From NCBI GenBank assembly GCA_027310305.1, contig DAIDBD010000096.1, forward strand, positions 1 through 52,561: a stretch of 52,561 nucleotides of DNA, written 5' to 3'. The notes under the pieces were generated by a model, which ran no database searches, was not told where the DNA came from, and was given only the letters and a program-made list of their open reading frames with translations. The stretch comes from Herminiimonas sp. Lineage in GTDB: Bacteria > Pseudomonadota > Gammaproteobacteria > Burkholderiales > Burkholderiaceae_D. A program made the translations under genes and the position numbers. Below are positions 18,369-27,314 of this stretch, piece by piece. Every line of letters begins with the position of its first letter. Positions within the stretch are counted from its first letter, which is position 1.

Positions 18369-21352
18369 TTCGCGCCTCTTATTGCGTTGAACAACTTGCG
18401 CCACCAAGGCATGCGCACGCGGGCTGTGCCATCTTCTCCTAACGCCTGTCTTCCGAGTTGTTCGAACAACTGGCGCAAAATAATTTTGGCTGCGCCTTCC
18501 AGCATCCGCCCACCGACGGCGGCAACCTTGCCGCTGACTGCCGCTGAATAGTCGTAATGCAACCGGGTGCCGCCACCGAAAGGCTCAAGTCTTAGCTTGC
18601 CTGCGCCGCTGGCTGAACCGAAGGCGCTGATGCCACTGCCGCCCAAGGACAGGCTATTTGGCGGATCCAGGTCGGACAGACTGACTTCCGCGGCATAACG
18701 TGCCTTGACCAGGCCGATGCCGATGGTCACATCGGCCCGGTACTGGTTTTCGCTGGTCTTGGTCAGCGCATGGCAGCCGGGGATGACCTTGGCCAACGCA
18801 TTCGGGTCGAGCAGCACCGCAAACACCTGTTCCGGCGAGGCGGCCAGATCGACCGAACCGGCCATGTTCAAACCATGGCCTCCTGCCGGAGCTTGTACTG
18901 CCACGACCGCACGCGGCTTGCTGGGCGGTGGATCGTCAGCATCCAGCAGTGCATGAATTTTTGAAGGCGTCATGGGCAGCGCGATATTCGGATTGCCCAG
19001 CGCATCAGCCAGCGCATTGCCAATGCACACCGGCGTGCTCATGTTGTTACCTTCCCCCAGTCCTTTTGAGCCCAAAGGCGTGAAAGGCGATGGCGTTTCC
19101 ATATGCAAGATGAATGGTTCCGGTACTTCGCATGTGGTCGGTACTAGATAATCGGCAAAGGTGCCGGACAAGAAACTGCCGTCGCTGCCATATACGAATT
19201 CTTCCATCAGGGCCGCACCAATGCCTTGGGCAAATGCGCCGCGGATCTGACCGTCCGCCAATGCTGGATTTAGAATACGACCGGCGTCATGTGCTGTGAT
19301 GTATCGGTCAACCCTCACCTTGCCGGTGGCACGATCCACTTCCAGCGCGCAGATATCAAACACGAAGCCATACACCCCTGAGCTGTTGATGACATCGTTC
19401 TCGTCGGGAGCGACCAGCTGCGGCGGTGACCAGAAAACCGTCTCGCGCAAACCGGTGGTCACGCCGCGCGGCAAAGTACCCGGCGACCAGTGCGTGGCGC
19501 CGGCAACCCGGTGGAACGGAAGTTTTTCTTCGGGACGGTCGAGCGAGTAGATCTTGCCCTTGGCAAACGCAATTTGCGCCGGTTCGCATTGCAAGATATC
19601 GGCCGCGATGATCGCTAGCTTGGCGCGTATTTTAAGTGCGGCAAGATGTACGGTACCTGCTACCGCACCGGCGAAACGGCTGGAGTAATTTCCGGCGGCA
19701 ATCGACCAAGCGTCCTTTTGCGTGTCGAGCTCGGCATTGACGACAATGTCAGGGGTATTGAGGCCAAGCGCGTCGGCGACTACCTGGGCAGTGACGGTCC
19801 GGTGGCCCTGCCCTTGCGGGACCGAGTCGATCACCACCGAGACGCTGCCGAGCGCGTCGACGCTGACCGTCGCGCTCGCGCTTGCGCCATTTTTCGGGCC
19901 GGCCTTGGCGCGTTCCTCGGCAGTCAACGCAGTGGTGATGTAACCCATGTTGGAAACCGAGGGCTCGACAATCGCAGCATAGCCAATGCCGTACAGGCGT
20001 CCTTCGGCACGCGCCTGATCGCGCCGCGCCAGCAGCTCGGCAAGGCCACCTTGCTCGCGCGCCATGGCAATTGCTTGCTGGTAGTTGCCGGAATCGAGCA
20101 AGGCCCCAGCCGGAGCGCGATAGGGAAAAGTATCAGCCTCAATCAGGTTGCGTTCGATTACGGCCAAGGGGTCGAGCTTGAGCTCAACCGCGATGTGCTG
20201 CATCAGACGCTCCAACGCGAAGTACATTTGTGGACCACCAAAACCGCGCACCAGTCCGGAGGGCGTCTTGTTGGTTAGAACCACGCGGTTATGCACTGCG
20301 AGGTTTCGCACTTTATAGGCTCCGGTAAGCGAGCCGTGCATGCGATAAAAGGTGGCGGGCTCCGGCGCGCGCAGGTAGGCGCCGCAATCGTCGAGCTGCT
20401 GATAACGCAGTGCCAAGATCTCGCCGTCGGGTTGAACTGCGGCTTCAATGGTAGTGACACGGTTGGTTGAAGAAACCGATGCTTGCAAATGCTCGAGACG
20501 ATCTTCCACCCACTTCACCGGCGCCCCTGCCTTGCGCGATGCCAGGCACAACAGAACGATATAGGTCGACACGCCCTGCTTGACGCCGAAACTTCCGCCC
20601 GAGTCGCGCGGAGTGCGCAGCCGCAGTCGCGCACCGGACACTTTCAGCGCACGTGCCATCACCGGATGCAACGCAAACGGCCCCTGGAAATTTGAAAAGA
20701 CGTCGTAGCCTTCATCGCCGGGCAAATGTTCCGCCACGACCACGAAACATTCGATCGGCGTACAGGAATTGCGCGGGTAATGCACCTTTAGTGTGACAGT
20801 ATGCGCTGCGGCAGCAAAGGCCGATTCCGGGTCGCCATAGCGGAAATGGCGGTCATTCACAACATTGGAGCCGACTGCCTCATGCAGCACCGGGGCCGAC
20901 GGCTCGGCCGCCGTTTCCGGATCGACCACGGCGGGCAGCGTGCGGTATTCCACCTTGATCGTGTCCATAGCATCTTCGGCAAGGTAACGGTTTTCTGCCA
21001 TTACCACCGCGACCGGCTCGCCGACATAACGCACGCGATCAATTGCCATGCACCAGTGCTCCATGGGCTGGCGTACGCCGACCGCAAAAGGCGTGGCCCA
21101 GTTCTTCACGTCCGCACCGGTTAGCACTGCGCGCACACCGGGCATTTCCAGCGCGACTGCACTGTCGATGGAAAGGATCTCGGCATGCGCATGTGGCGCG
21201 CGCAAGATGGCGGCATATAAGGTGCCCGGCTTGACGCCAATGTCGTCTGCATAACTGCCGCGCCCCGAAAGAAGTGCCGCATCCTCGACCCGAAGTTCTG
21301 GCCGACCAACATGGGGGCTGTCAACAGTGGCTCTATCAGCGTGGAGAGGCAT
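18365..21352 (-). CDS. Molybdenum hydroxylase large subunit fused to a CoxG-like SRPBCC domain
   Basis: About 995 residues from the ATG at 21352; a TTG 27 bp upstream gives 1004. In the longer numbering, residues 28-820 are an aldehyde oxidase/xanthine dehydrogenase large subunit, with SGLVRGFGGPQ (374-384), the cofactor motif QGQGH (522-526) and the active-site Glu in KGLGE (772-776). From about 838 an SRPBCC/CoxG domain follows (GSVDLAASPEQVFAVLLDPN) with a basic Trp-containing tail (MPWWRKLFNAIRGAK). The form I CO-dehydrogenase loop AYRCSFR is absent, so this is not a CO dehydrogenase; it more likely hydroxylates an aromatic or aldehyde substrate. It is the first gene of the operon. Confidence 0.92.
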   Translation of the reverse strand: MPLHADRATVDSPHVGRPELRVEDAALLSGRGSYADDIGVKPGTLYAAILRAPHAHAEILSIDSAVALEMPGVRAVLTGADVKNWATPFAVGVRQPMEHWCMAIDRVRYVGEPVAVVMAENRYLAEDAMDTIKVEYRTLPAVVDPETAAEPSAPVLHEAVGSNVVNDRHFRYGDPESAFAAAAHTVTLKVHYPRNSCTPIECFVVVAEHLPGDEGYDVFSNFQGPFALHPVMARALKVSGARLRLRTPRDSGGSFGVKQGVSTYIVLLCLASRKAGAPVKWVEDRLEHLQASVSSTNRVTTIEAAVQPDGEILALRYQQLDDCGAYLRAPEPATFYRMHGSLTGAYKVRNLAVHNRVVLTNKTPSGLVRGFGGPQMYFALERLMQHIAVELKLDPLAVIERNLIEADTFPYRAPAGALLDSGNYQQAIAMAREQGGLAELLARRDQARAEGRLYGIGYAAIVEPSVSNMGYITTALTAEERAKAGPKNGASASATVSVDALGSVSVVIDSVPQGQGHRTVTAQVVADALGLNTPDIVVNAELDTQKDAWSIAAGNYSSRFAGAVAGTVHLAALKIRAKLAIIAADILQCEPAQIAFAKGKIYSLDRPEEKLPFHRVAGATHWSPGTLPRGVTTGLRETVFWSPPQLVAPDENDVINSSGVYGFVFDICALEVDRATGKVRVDRYITAHDAGRILNPALADGQIRGAFAQGIGAALMEEFVYGSDGSFLSGTFADYLVPTTCEVPEPFILHMETPSPFTPLGSKGLGEGNNMSTPVCIGNALADALGNPNIALPMTPSKIHALLDADDPPPSKPRAVVAVQAPAGGHGLNMAGSVDLAASPEQVFAVLLDPNALAKVIPGCHALTKTSENQYRADVTIGIGLVKARYAAEVSLSDLDPPNSLSLGGSGISAFGSASGAGKLRLEPFGGGTRLHYDYSAAVSGKVAAVGGRMLEGAAKIILRQLFEQLGRQALGEDGTARVRMPWWRKLFNAIRGAK

Positions 21353-21694
21353 ATCGTTCAAAGAAGGCACTTTTCGCAAAGGTTCAATTGCAAAATAGTC
21401 TACGGCGAAGGCCTTGTAAACCGATTACCTTGGAGTGTGTCGATTTACCTTGCAGTCTGTTTTTTCGTTGAATAAATAATCTTACGCAGCCTGCAGCGCC
21501 TAGAGTTGCCGAGCGGCTTGCTAGATTGCTGTGATAAAGAGTTTTGCACGCAACACGAAATAATTCATGTGGTGCCGAATTTTTAAACACTGCAACTTGA
21601 CCGCCGCGTCAATAGACATGAACACATCGTTGTGTCACGTCGTCACGGTCCGGGTGGGAGATTTCGCCAGAGCCGCATTGGGCTTGTGCGATTT
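21353..21694. promoter_or_regulatory. Upstream region of the Mo-hydroxylase operon
   Basis: About 340 bp between the large-subunit start and the transposase remnant. It must hold the promoter of the ten-gene operon. No convincing gene is seen. TGGAGTGTGTCGATT and TGCAGTCTGTTTTTTC each follow an ACCT at 21428 and 21447, but they are too different to call a repeat. No operator could be assigned. Confidence 0.4.
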
Positions 21695-22172
21695 TTAAAA
21701 CGTTTCCGCTTTCCACCATTTTTGATAGATCGGCGTCGCTTGTTCACCATCAAGCGTCAAATCGCTGCACACCAGATTTAGCAAACCGGTAATAGCAAAG
21801 AATCGATCCGCACAAAACGGCCTTTCTGCTTGTCTGCTTCGGATAGTGCCGTCAGCCGGTTGTCTTTCAAGACCGCAATGAAATGCTTCTTTTCTGGACG
21901 ATAAACTTGAAGTTGTCCTGCGCCGCATACCAGCTCGCCATCAGCACATAGCGAAATTTTAACTGGTTCGTAACGCAGATCGTCATCGTCTCGCATCTGC
22001 TCGTTCTTTGTCCCGTGACTAGCACGCTTGACCTGCCGCGTTGCCCCGTCGAAAAACTGGAGGGGTTTCTTCACCACTTCAAATGCCATCGGGATCACAC
22101 GTCGCCATGGCACAACGCATTATGCAGACCGATGCCCTTTGCCGAGCGTCCCTTGCAGTGATCGTAATGCCC
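21695..22172 (-). pseudogene. IS4-like DDE transposase remnant, frameshifted and internally deleted
   Basis: Minus-strand pieces line up in order with one transposase: GHYDHCKGRSAKGIGLHNAL, then in another frame IPMAFEVVKKPLQFFDGATR and HGTKNEQMRDDDD, then KKHFIAVLKDNRLTALSEAD and GRFVRIDSL, then after a jump GLLNLVCSDLTLDGEQATPI and YQKWWKAETF. The CSDLTLDG and YQKRW-type motifs are the end of the DDE catalytic core in this IS4-related group. Frameshifts and missing blocks make it inactive. It separates the Mo-hydroxylase operon from the SDR/hydroxylase operon and probably marks where the two catabolic blocks were joined. Confidence 0.75.
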
Positions 22173-22321
22173 GCACAAGTCAGAGTGAACTGCCATGGAT
22201 GACGACTATAATCGTCGCGCCCTCAACCAAAAACGTACCGATGGGTGTTTGCTTTTTTATTATTAAACGATGCGTTTGGATTTCATGATTGCACTTGCAA
22301 TCACAACAGGAAACTTCGTTC

Positions 22322-23104
22322 TCAATGCATTACCGAGCCCCCGTCTACAACTATGACTTGACCAGTGACGAAATCACTTTCTTCACTTGCCAGATAGACA
22401 AGAGTTCCGCAGAGATCTTCCGGTAGTAACTCGCGTTTTATCGCCCGGCTCGCAATGTTATTTGCGCTGACTGCACCTTGCCACGCCGGATTTGCAAGCG
22501 TGTTTTCGCTTGCTGTAAGGCCGGGGGCTAACGTATTGACGCGAATACCGGCATCACCCAATTCGCGGGCCAAGCTACGGGTAAGTGCAACAACCGCTCC
22601 CTTGGAACTTACGTAATGCAGTAACATTGGCACGCCTTTAAACACCGTACCGGACGCGATGTTGATGATCTTCCCATACTGTTGGCGTCTCATTGTGGGC
22701 ACCACTGCTTTTGCACACTCAAAAGGTCCGCGCACGTTTACGGCCATGACTTTATCCCACTCTTCGCTGCTGATTTCGTCGAATGGCTTTAAGGCAAGAT
22801 TCGCAAACAAGCCTGCGTTGTTTACAAGGATGTCAATTTTCCCGAAAGCCTCCAGCGCTTTATTTACCATTGCCTGAACCGATTCCCTCGAGGTAACGTC
22901 AGTTCGAACCGCGATAGCCTTGCCACCTGTCGCAGCGATGTCTGACGCAATTGGTGTAGCGTCAATTACATCAGCGCATACGATCGCCGCTCCCTCAGCT
23001 GCCAGGACTTGCGCATAACGCGCTCCGATGCCTTGTGCCGCGCCCGTGACGATGGCAACCCGCCCGTTCAAACGCCCTATATATTCCTTTGATAACTGCG
23101 TCAT
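22322..23104 (-). CDS. Short-chain dehydrogenase/reductase (SDR)
   Basis: A 260-residue classical SDR. It has the NAD(P)-binding TGAAQGIG (20-27), NNAG (95-98), and catalytic Ser151, Tyr164 and Lys168 in IASGTVF and YVSSKGA; Asn123 completes the tetrad. Asp45 after the second strand (VCADV) suggests NAD(H) preference. It probably oxidises an alcohol to a ketone or aldehyde, or the reverse. It is the last gene of a minus-strand operon and overlaps the upstream hydroxylase stop by one base (TAATG), so it may act on that hydroxylase's product. The substrate is unknown. Confidence 0.9.
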   Translation of the reverse strand: MTQLSKEYIGRLNGRVAIVTGAAQGIGARYAQVLAAEGAAIVCADVIDATPIASDIAATGGKAIAVRTDVTSRESVQAMVNKALEAFGKIDILVNNAGLFANLALKPFDEISSEEWDKVMAVNVRGPFECAKAVVPTMRRQQYGKIINIASGTVFKGVPMLLHYVSSKGAVVALTRSLARELGDAGIRVNTLAPGLTASENTLANPAWQGAVSANNIASRAIKRELLPEDLCGTLVYLASEESDFVTGQVIVVDGGSVMH

Positions 23105-23892
23105 TAATTATTCCTCCCTGTGTGAATGCTGGCATCGCGTGCGGTTTGTTGGGCATCCAGTCTGGCCTGATCTTCTTTTCTGCGGGCTTCGTTAGACATA
23201 CCATTAAACAATGTCCCTAATACCCCCTTGTTGAGGTCGCTGGTACCGAAGAGCGCGTCACAGATCGGAAAGGTAAGGTTGAAGTTACGAGTATGCATAA
23301 AGTCAGGATTGTGATGAAGAACATGCATGCGTCGCACTGTGTTGATCAAAGGCAGGCGATCGAGAATTGGATGCTTGAGATGCGAAAGCGTATGCAGTCC
23401 TTCATACATCAAGTAGTACGATGCCATCGTCAGCATCGCAATATATCCCGCGTTCGCAGACCATAAATAACCCACTGCAAGGGCTGGCGGCAACGCAGCC
23501 AATACAAACAGAATTGGTGCAAAAGGCGGAAACAGCAGCGCCCGCCAGTCTTGCTGACCGTCGTAATCAAGAGTTCCATGTGAAAAAAATTGATGATGGG
23601 TTCCGACATGACGCTTGTATGCGGGCTTGATCCAGCTTCTTGGGTTATGTAGGAGATAGCGATGCCCAGCCCATTCTGCCCAATTACCGAATAAAAACAT
23701 CGGCACAACGACAAAGAGCCATTCCTGCCATGACATGTCGGTCAACCGGGCAGCACAATACCAAATCACAGAGAAAGTAAAAATCAGCGTGAACGCAAGG
23801 TGGAGTTCGCCCCGATACCAGCTTGGCGTTTCAGCACGGTACTCCTTTCTGAATGCATGAGATCGCGCTATGATTTCCTGTTCACGATTCAT
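23104..23892 (-). CDS. Fatty acid hydroxylase / sterol desaturase superfamily membrane di-iron protein
   Basis: A 262-residue protein with hydrophobic segments near 30-68 and 120-165. The eight-histidine metal pattern is visible as HRYLLH (77-82), HVGTHH (95-100), HTLSH (167-171) and HVLHH (190-194). Family members are membrane di-iron enzymes that hydroxylate or desaturate lipids, sterols, carotenoids or other hydrophobic compounds with O2. It lies between livF and an SDR gene in a transporter operon, an uncommon place for this family. The substrate is unknown, and import of the substrate by the adjoining transporter is inferred. Confidence 0.87.
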   Translation of the reverse strand: MNREQEIIARSHAFRKEYRAETPSWYRGELHLAFTLIFTFSVIWYCAARLTDMSWQEWLFVVVPMFLFGNWAEWAGHRYLLHNPRSWIKPAYKRHVGTHHQFFSHGTLDYDGQQDWRALLFPPFAPILFVLAALPPALAVGYLWSANAGYIAMLTMASYYLMYEGLHTLSHLKHPILDRLPLINTVRRMHVLHHNPDFMHTRNFNLTFPICDALFGTSDLNKGVLGTLFNGMSNEARRKEDQARLDAQQTARDASIHTGRNN

Positions 23893-23925
23893 GATGAATT
23901 CCTTTTATAGTCATAACGATTTTGT

Positions 23926-24630
23926 TTATTCAAGTCCAAGAAATATTCTGTTGAAATTCGGGTCATCCAACAGCGTCCTCCTGTCACCGTCGAGTACAGT
24001 ACGCCCGTTATCAAGTACGTATGCACGCTCTACAAAGTCAAGCGCACGATGCGTGTTTTGTTCTACCAATAGCATGGTGACACCGTCTTGCCCGATTTCG
24101 CGCAGCCTTTCAATGATCTCGTCGACAAGTTTTGGAGCCACGCCAATGAACGGCTCGTCAAGCAGCAGCAGCCGCGGCTTTGACATAAGGGCGCGTCCGA
24201 TCGCAACCATCTGCTGCTGACCACCGCTGAGCTCGCCAGCGTTTTGCCTGGCTTTTTCCTTAAGAATCGGAAAAAGCGAAAACACTTTTTCAAGCTGCTC
24301 CTCAAGGGTGTCGTGCCGAGATGCGTATGCGCCCATTATCAGGTTCTCTTGGACACTCATCGTGGCAAACAGGCGGCGCCCTTCAGGGACAAGTGCAATG
24401 CCGCGCGAAACCGTCTGTTCTGTAGTAGCTTGCTGGAGTTGCTCGCCTGCATACTCGATGGTGCCGCCGGTAGTTTGATATAGTCCGATAATTGCCCCCA
24501 TCAGCGTGGATTTACCGGCCCCATTGGCACCAAGCAATCCGACCCGCTCACCAGCGCCTATATGTAACGACACATCCCATACTGCTCGCAACTTGCCATG
24601 GTCGACACTTGCATTAGTGACAGTCAGCAT
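23926..24630 (-). CDS. livF: Second Liv-type ABC transporter ATPase LivF
   Basis: 234 residues from the ATG at 24630, which overlaps the preceding stop by one base (TAATG); the longer frame to 24936 would run inside the fused gene and has no support. It has Walker A LGANGAGKST, signature LSGGQQQMVAIGRALM, Walker B LLLLDEPFIGVAP, and the EQNTHRALDFVERAYVLDNG ending of LivF. It serves the transporter at 24630-28532. Confidence 0.92.
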   Translation of the reverse strand: MLTVTNASVDHGKLRAVWDVSLHIGAGERVGLLGANGAGKSTLMGAIIGLYQTTGGTIEYAGEQLQQATTEQTVSRGIALVPEGRRLFATMSVQENLIMGAYASRHDTLEEQLEKVFSLFPILKEKARQNAGELSGGQQQMVAIGRALMSKPRLLLLDEPFIGVAPKLVDEIIERLREIGQDGVTMLLVEQNTHRALDFVERAYVLDNGRTVLDGDRRTLLDDPNFNRIFLGLE

Positions 24631-26438
24631 TAAATCGCTCCCGTGGCTATAACCGAGCTTGGACGCAACGTGCCAGCGGTTGATCCAAGATAAGTACTCA
24701 GCACCTTCTCGTCGCGCACCACTGCCGCTAACGTGCCGTCTGCAATGACCGTGCCTTGCTCCAATACGATGACGCGATCGACAACCTGTTCCAACGCAGA
24801 AAAGATATGTTCCACCCAGATCACAGTCATGCCGTACTGATCCCTGACATGACGCATGTGTTCGACGAACCGCCTGATTTCCGAGGGCGTAAGCCCGGAT
24901 GCAACCTCGTCTACCAGCAGTAGTCGCGGCTTGCACGCCAGCGCCCGTGCAAATTCCAACGCCTTCTTCTCTTGCACGGATAGGGAGTCGGCCCGAGTCC
25001 CGACGCGATGTGACAGCTCCGCATATTCGATGAAGGCGCGAGCTTCTTGCATTGCGTCACGTGGAGAAAGAGGGTTTTGATTAAACATTAAAGGAATTGC
25101 AATGTTTTCTAGCACAGTGAGATCCCCGAATGGCCGCGGTATCTGGTAAGTCCTTCCAACGCCTAATCGGGTGATCTGGTCCCGCCGTAATTTGCTCAGC
25201 TCTTGACCTGCAAACAAAATCTCGCCGGCAGTCGGGGTGTATACGCCAGAAATGCAATTAAAAAGAGTCGTTTTGCCTGACCCATTAGGCCCTATGAGCC
25301 CGACAATCTCGCCTTCCATGATATCCAAGCTGATGTCTTTTATAGCAATATTGCCGCCGAACTGCATACGGACCTTGTGAAGTTTAATCAGGGGCCGATG
25401 ACGATCTGCTGTCAATTTGGTTAGCGGCAGCGCCTTTTCATCCTTGCCACTTCCAGCCGGAGAGAGCAACTGGTTCTCAGTGGCATATTCGTGATGTTCA
25501 CGACCCAGCACAGAAAGGATCGGAATGCGGCGAATCCATTGGGACCGCAAAAAACCACCTGGCATAAAACGGCCGATCAGTAATATCGTCAGTCCGTAAA
25601 TAGCGACTTGAAGACCCTTCACATTGACAAGGAGCCATTGCTGTATGGCGGAGAGCACCAGCACGCCCACAAGTGGCCCCCAGCGCAGACCGGATCCGCC
25701 AAACAGCACCATCGCAATCGGGACCAATGCAACGTTCAGGCCGAATACGGTGGTTGGATCGATGTAGCTCATCTGCCAAGCTTGTAAAGCGCCGGCTATC
25801 GCGCCAAAGCAGGCACTCATCACGAGCACTCGACGCTTGACCGGACCAATCTCCACTCCGACCGTTTCTGCCGCCTGTTCATCATTGCGTATGCTTTTGA
25901 GCGCATATCCAAACCGTGCCTTACTCATCGCAAGCGTGACAAAAAAAGCCAGAACACAAATGCCGAGCGCCAACAGGTACGCCTCCTTCAGCACCTGCGC
26001 AATCGGCAAGACAATACCGTCCCCTCCATTAGTGATAGCCGTCAAGTTATAAGCCAGTATCTCGGCTAACGGCAACAATGCGAGCGTCGCGAACGCAAAA
26101 TAGTCACCATGCAATCGGAACAGCGGAACCGCCAGCAAAGCCGCCGCCATGCCAGTAATAGCAACTGCCACGCCGAGCGAAACTAAAAATGGCCAGTTAC
26201 CTACCAAAGCGATCGAAAAGGCATAAGCGCCTACACCATAAAAACAGTAATGGCCAAGATTGACGTATCCCATTTCTCCGGCAACCCAGTCCCAGCTCTG
26301 CGCCAAGATATAAGCGATCAGCACAGTAAAGGCGAAGGAAGTGATGTAAGCACTGCCCACGAAAGGCAGCGTAGCAAGTGCCGCAACAATCACTGCGGCG
26401 ACCCATCCCGTGCTGGAGTTTTTTAATGATGACATCAT
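24630..26438 (-). CDS. Fused LivM permease - LivG ATPase
   Basis: A single 602-residue reading frame. Residues 1-300 are a LivM permease with GEMGYVNLGHYCFYGVGAYA, FRLHGDYFAFATLALLPLAE and GGSGLRWGPLVGVLVLSA. A linker of about 50 residues follows. Residues 350-590 are a LivG ATPase with Walker A GPNGSGKTT (383-391), LGVGRTYQIPRPFGDLTVLE, a degenerate signature SLSVQEKKALEFARALA, and Walker B LLLVDEVASGL (Val in place of the usual Pro after the catalytic Glu). Fusions of this kind occur in other Liv-type systems. It overlaps livH by 4 bp and livF by 1 bp. Confidence 0.92.
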   Translation of the reverse strand: MMSSLKNSSTGWVAAVIVAALATLPFVGSAYITSFAFTVLIAYILAQSWDWVAGEMGYVNLGHYCFYGVGAYAFSIALVGNWPFLVSLGVAVAITGMAAALLAVPLFRLHGDYFAFATLALLPLAEILAYNLTAITNGGDGIVLPIAQVLKEAYLLALGICVLAFFVTLAMSKARFGYALKSIRNDEQAAETVGVEIGPVKRRVLVMSACFGAIAGALQAWQMSYIDPTTVFGLNVALVPIAMVLFGGSGLRWGPLVGVLVLSAIQQWLLVNVKGLQVAIYGLTILLIGRFMPGGFLRSQWIRRIPILSVLGREHHEYATENQLLSPAGSGKDEKALPLTKLTADRHRPLIKLHKVRMQFGGNIAIKDISLDIMEGEIVGLIGPNGSGKTTLFNCISGVYTPTAGEILFAGQELSKLRRDQITRLGVGRTYQIPRPFGDLTVLENIAIPLMFNQNPLSPRDAMQEARAFIEYAELSHRVGTRADSLSVQEKKALEFARALACKPRLLLVDEVASGLTPSEIRRFVEHMRHVRDQYGMTVIWVEHIFSALEQVVDRVIVLEQGTVIADGTLAAVVRDEKVLSTYLGSTAGTLRPSSVIATGAI

Positions 26439-27307
26439 ATTTTTCCTCCCAGACGCTTAGGCCAAACGACCAGGATTAGCAACATCAAAACGACGCTCAG
26501 TGCTGGCGCCCATTCTGGCTTCCAATACAAGCCAGTTAGGCCCTCCGCCACCCCTAGGAAAATGCCTGCGGCAAGCGCACCCGGCAAGTTACCGACGCCT
26601 CCAACGACGATTATCGTGAATGCCTTTACGGTAAGGTGGAATCCCATGTAAGGATCAACAGGAAATGATATGACGTAAAACACGGCAGCCACAGCCACCG
26701 TCGCAGAGCCGAATGCAAAGGTCAGCGCTTTCATGCGGGTGCTTTGCACTCCGCATATTTCCGCGCCGGTCGGATCCTGTGTTACGGCCCGAATCGCCAT
26801 GCCGAACCGTGTGTACTTCAAAATGAGATGCATCACGGTGGTAAGCACGACAATTCCGACTAGAATCAGTAGCTGCGTAGCGGATATAACAATGTCTCCA
26901 AACTCAATCGCGTCCAGACGCAATGGGATATTGCGCTGTGTTGAACCGGCAAGTTTGGCGGTAACGTCGGATAGGATCATGAGCGTACCTACTGTTACCA
27001 ATACCGTGCCAACCGTGCTCTCAAAATGGTTGCGCTTGGTTAAAGGACGTAGCAACAAGTGATAGTAACCATAGGCGCATAGAAACAGGAGTGGCGCCAG
27101 CAATATTGCGATGAGGATCGGATTCATCCCCCATGCCGAAAAAGCGAGGCTGGCCAGCACACCACTGACAGCTAGCAGCGTGCCGTGTGCAAAGTTAAGA
27201 ATCCGTACGACACCATAAATGAGAGAGAGACCAAAGGCGACCACTGCATATAGACCGCCCATCATCACTCCTCCGATCACCACCTGCAGGAGGACTTCAA
27301 AATTCAT
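26435..27307 (-). CDS. livH: Second Liv-type ABC transporter permease LivH
   Basis: A 290-residue integral membrane protein. The LivH pattern is clear: GGVMMGGLYAVVAFGLSLIY, VRILNFAHGTLLAVSG, and FTIIVVGGVGNLPGALAAGI. It partners with the LivM part of the downstream fusion. It lies 7 bp after the binding-protein gene and overlaps the fused gene by 4 bp. Confidence 0.92.
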   Translation of the reverse strand: MNFEVLLQVVIGGVMMGGLYAVVAFGLSLIYGVVRILNFAHGTLLAVSGVLASLAFSAWGMNPILIAILLAPLLFLCAYGYYHLLLRPLTKRNHFESTVGTVLVTVGTLMILSDVTAKLAGSTQRNIPLRLDAIEFGDIVISATQLLILVGIVVLTTVMHLILKYTRFGMAIRAVTQDPTGAEICGVQSTRMKALTFAFGSATVAVAAVFYVISFPVDPYMGFHLTVKAFTIIVVGGVGNLPGALAAGIFLGVAEGLTGLYWKPEWAPALSVVLMLLILVVWPKRLGGKI

Positions 27308-27314
27308 ATTGCGC

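Noticed and set aside
18365-21352. Carbon monoxide dehydrogenase
   Set aside because: The form I active-site loop AYRCSFR is missing and the gene order is L-M-S; CoA ligase and crotonase neighbours do not fit CO oxidation.
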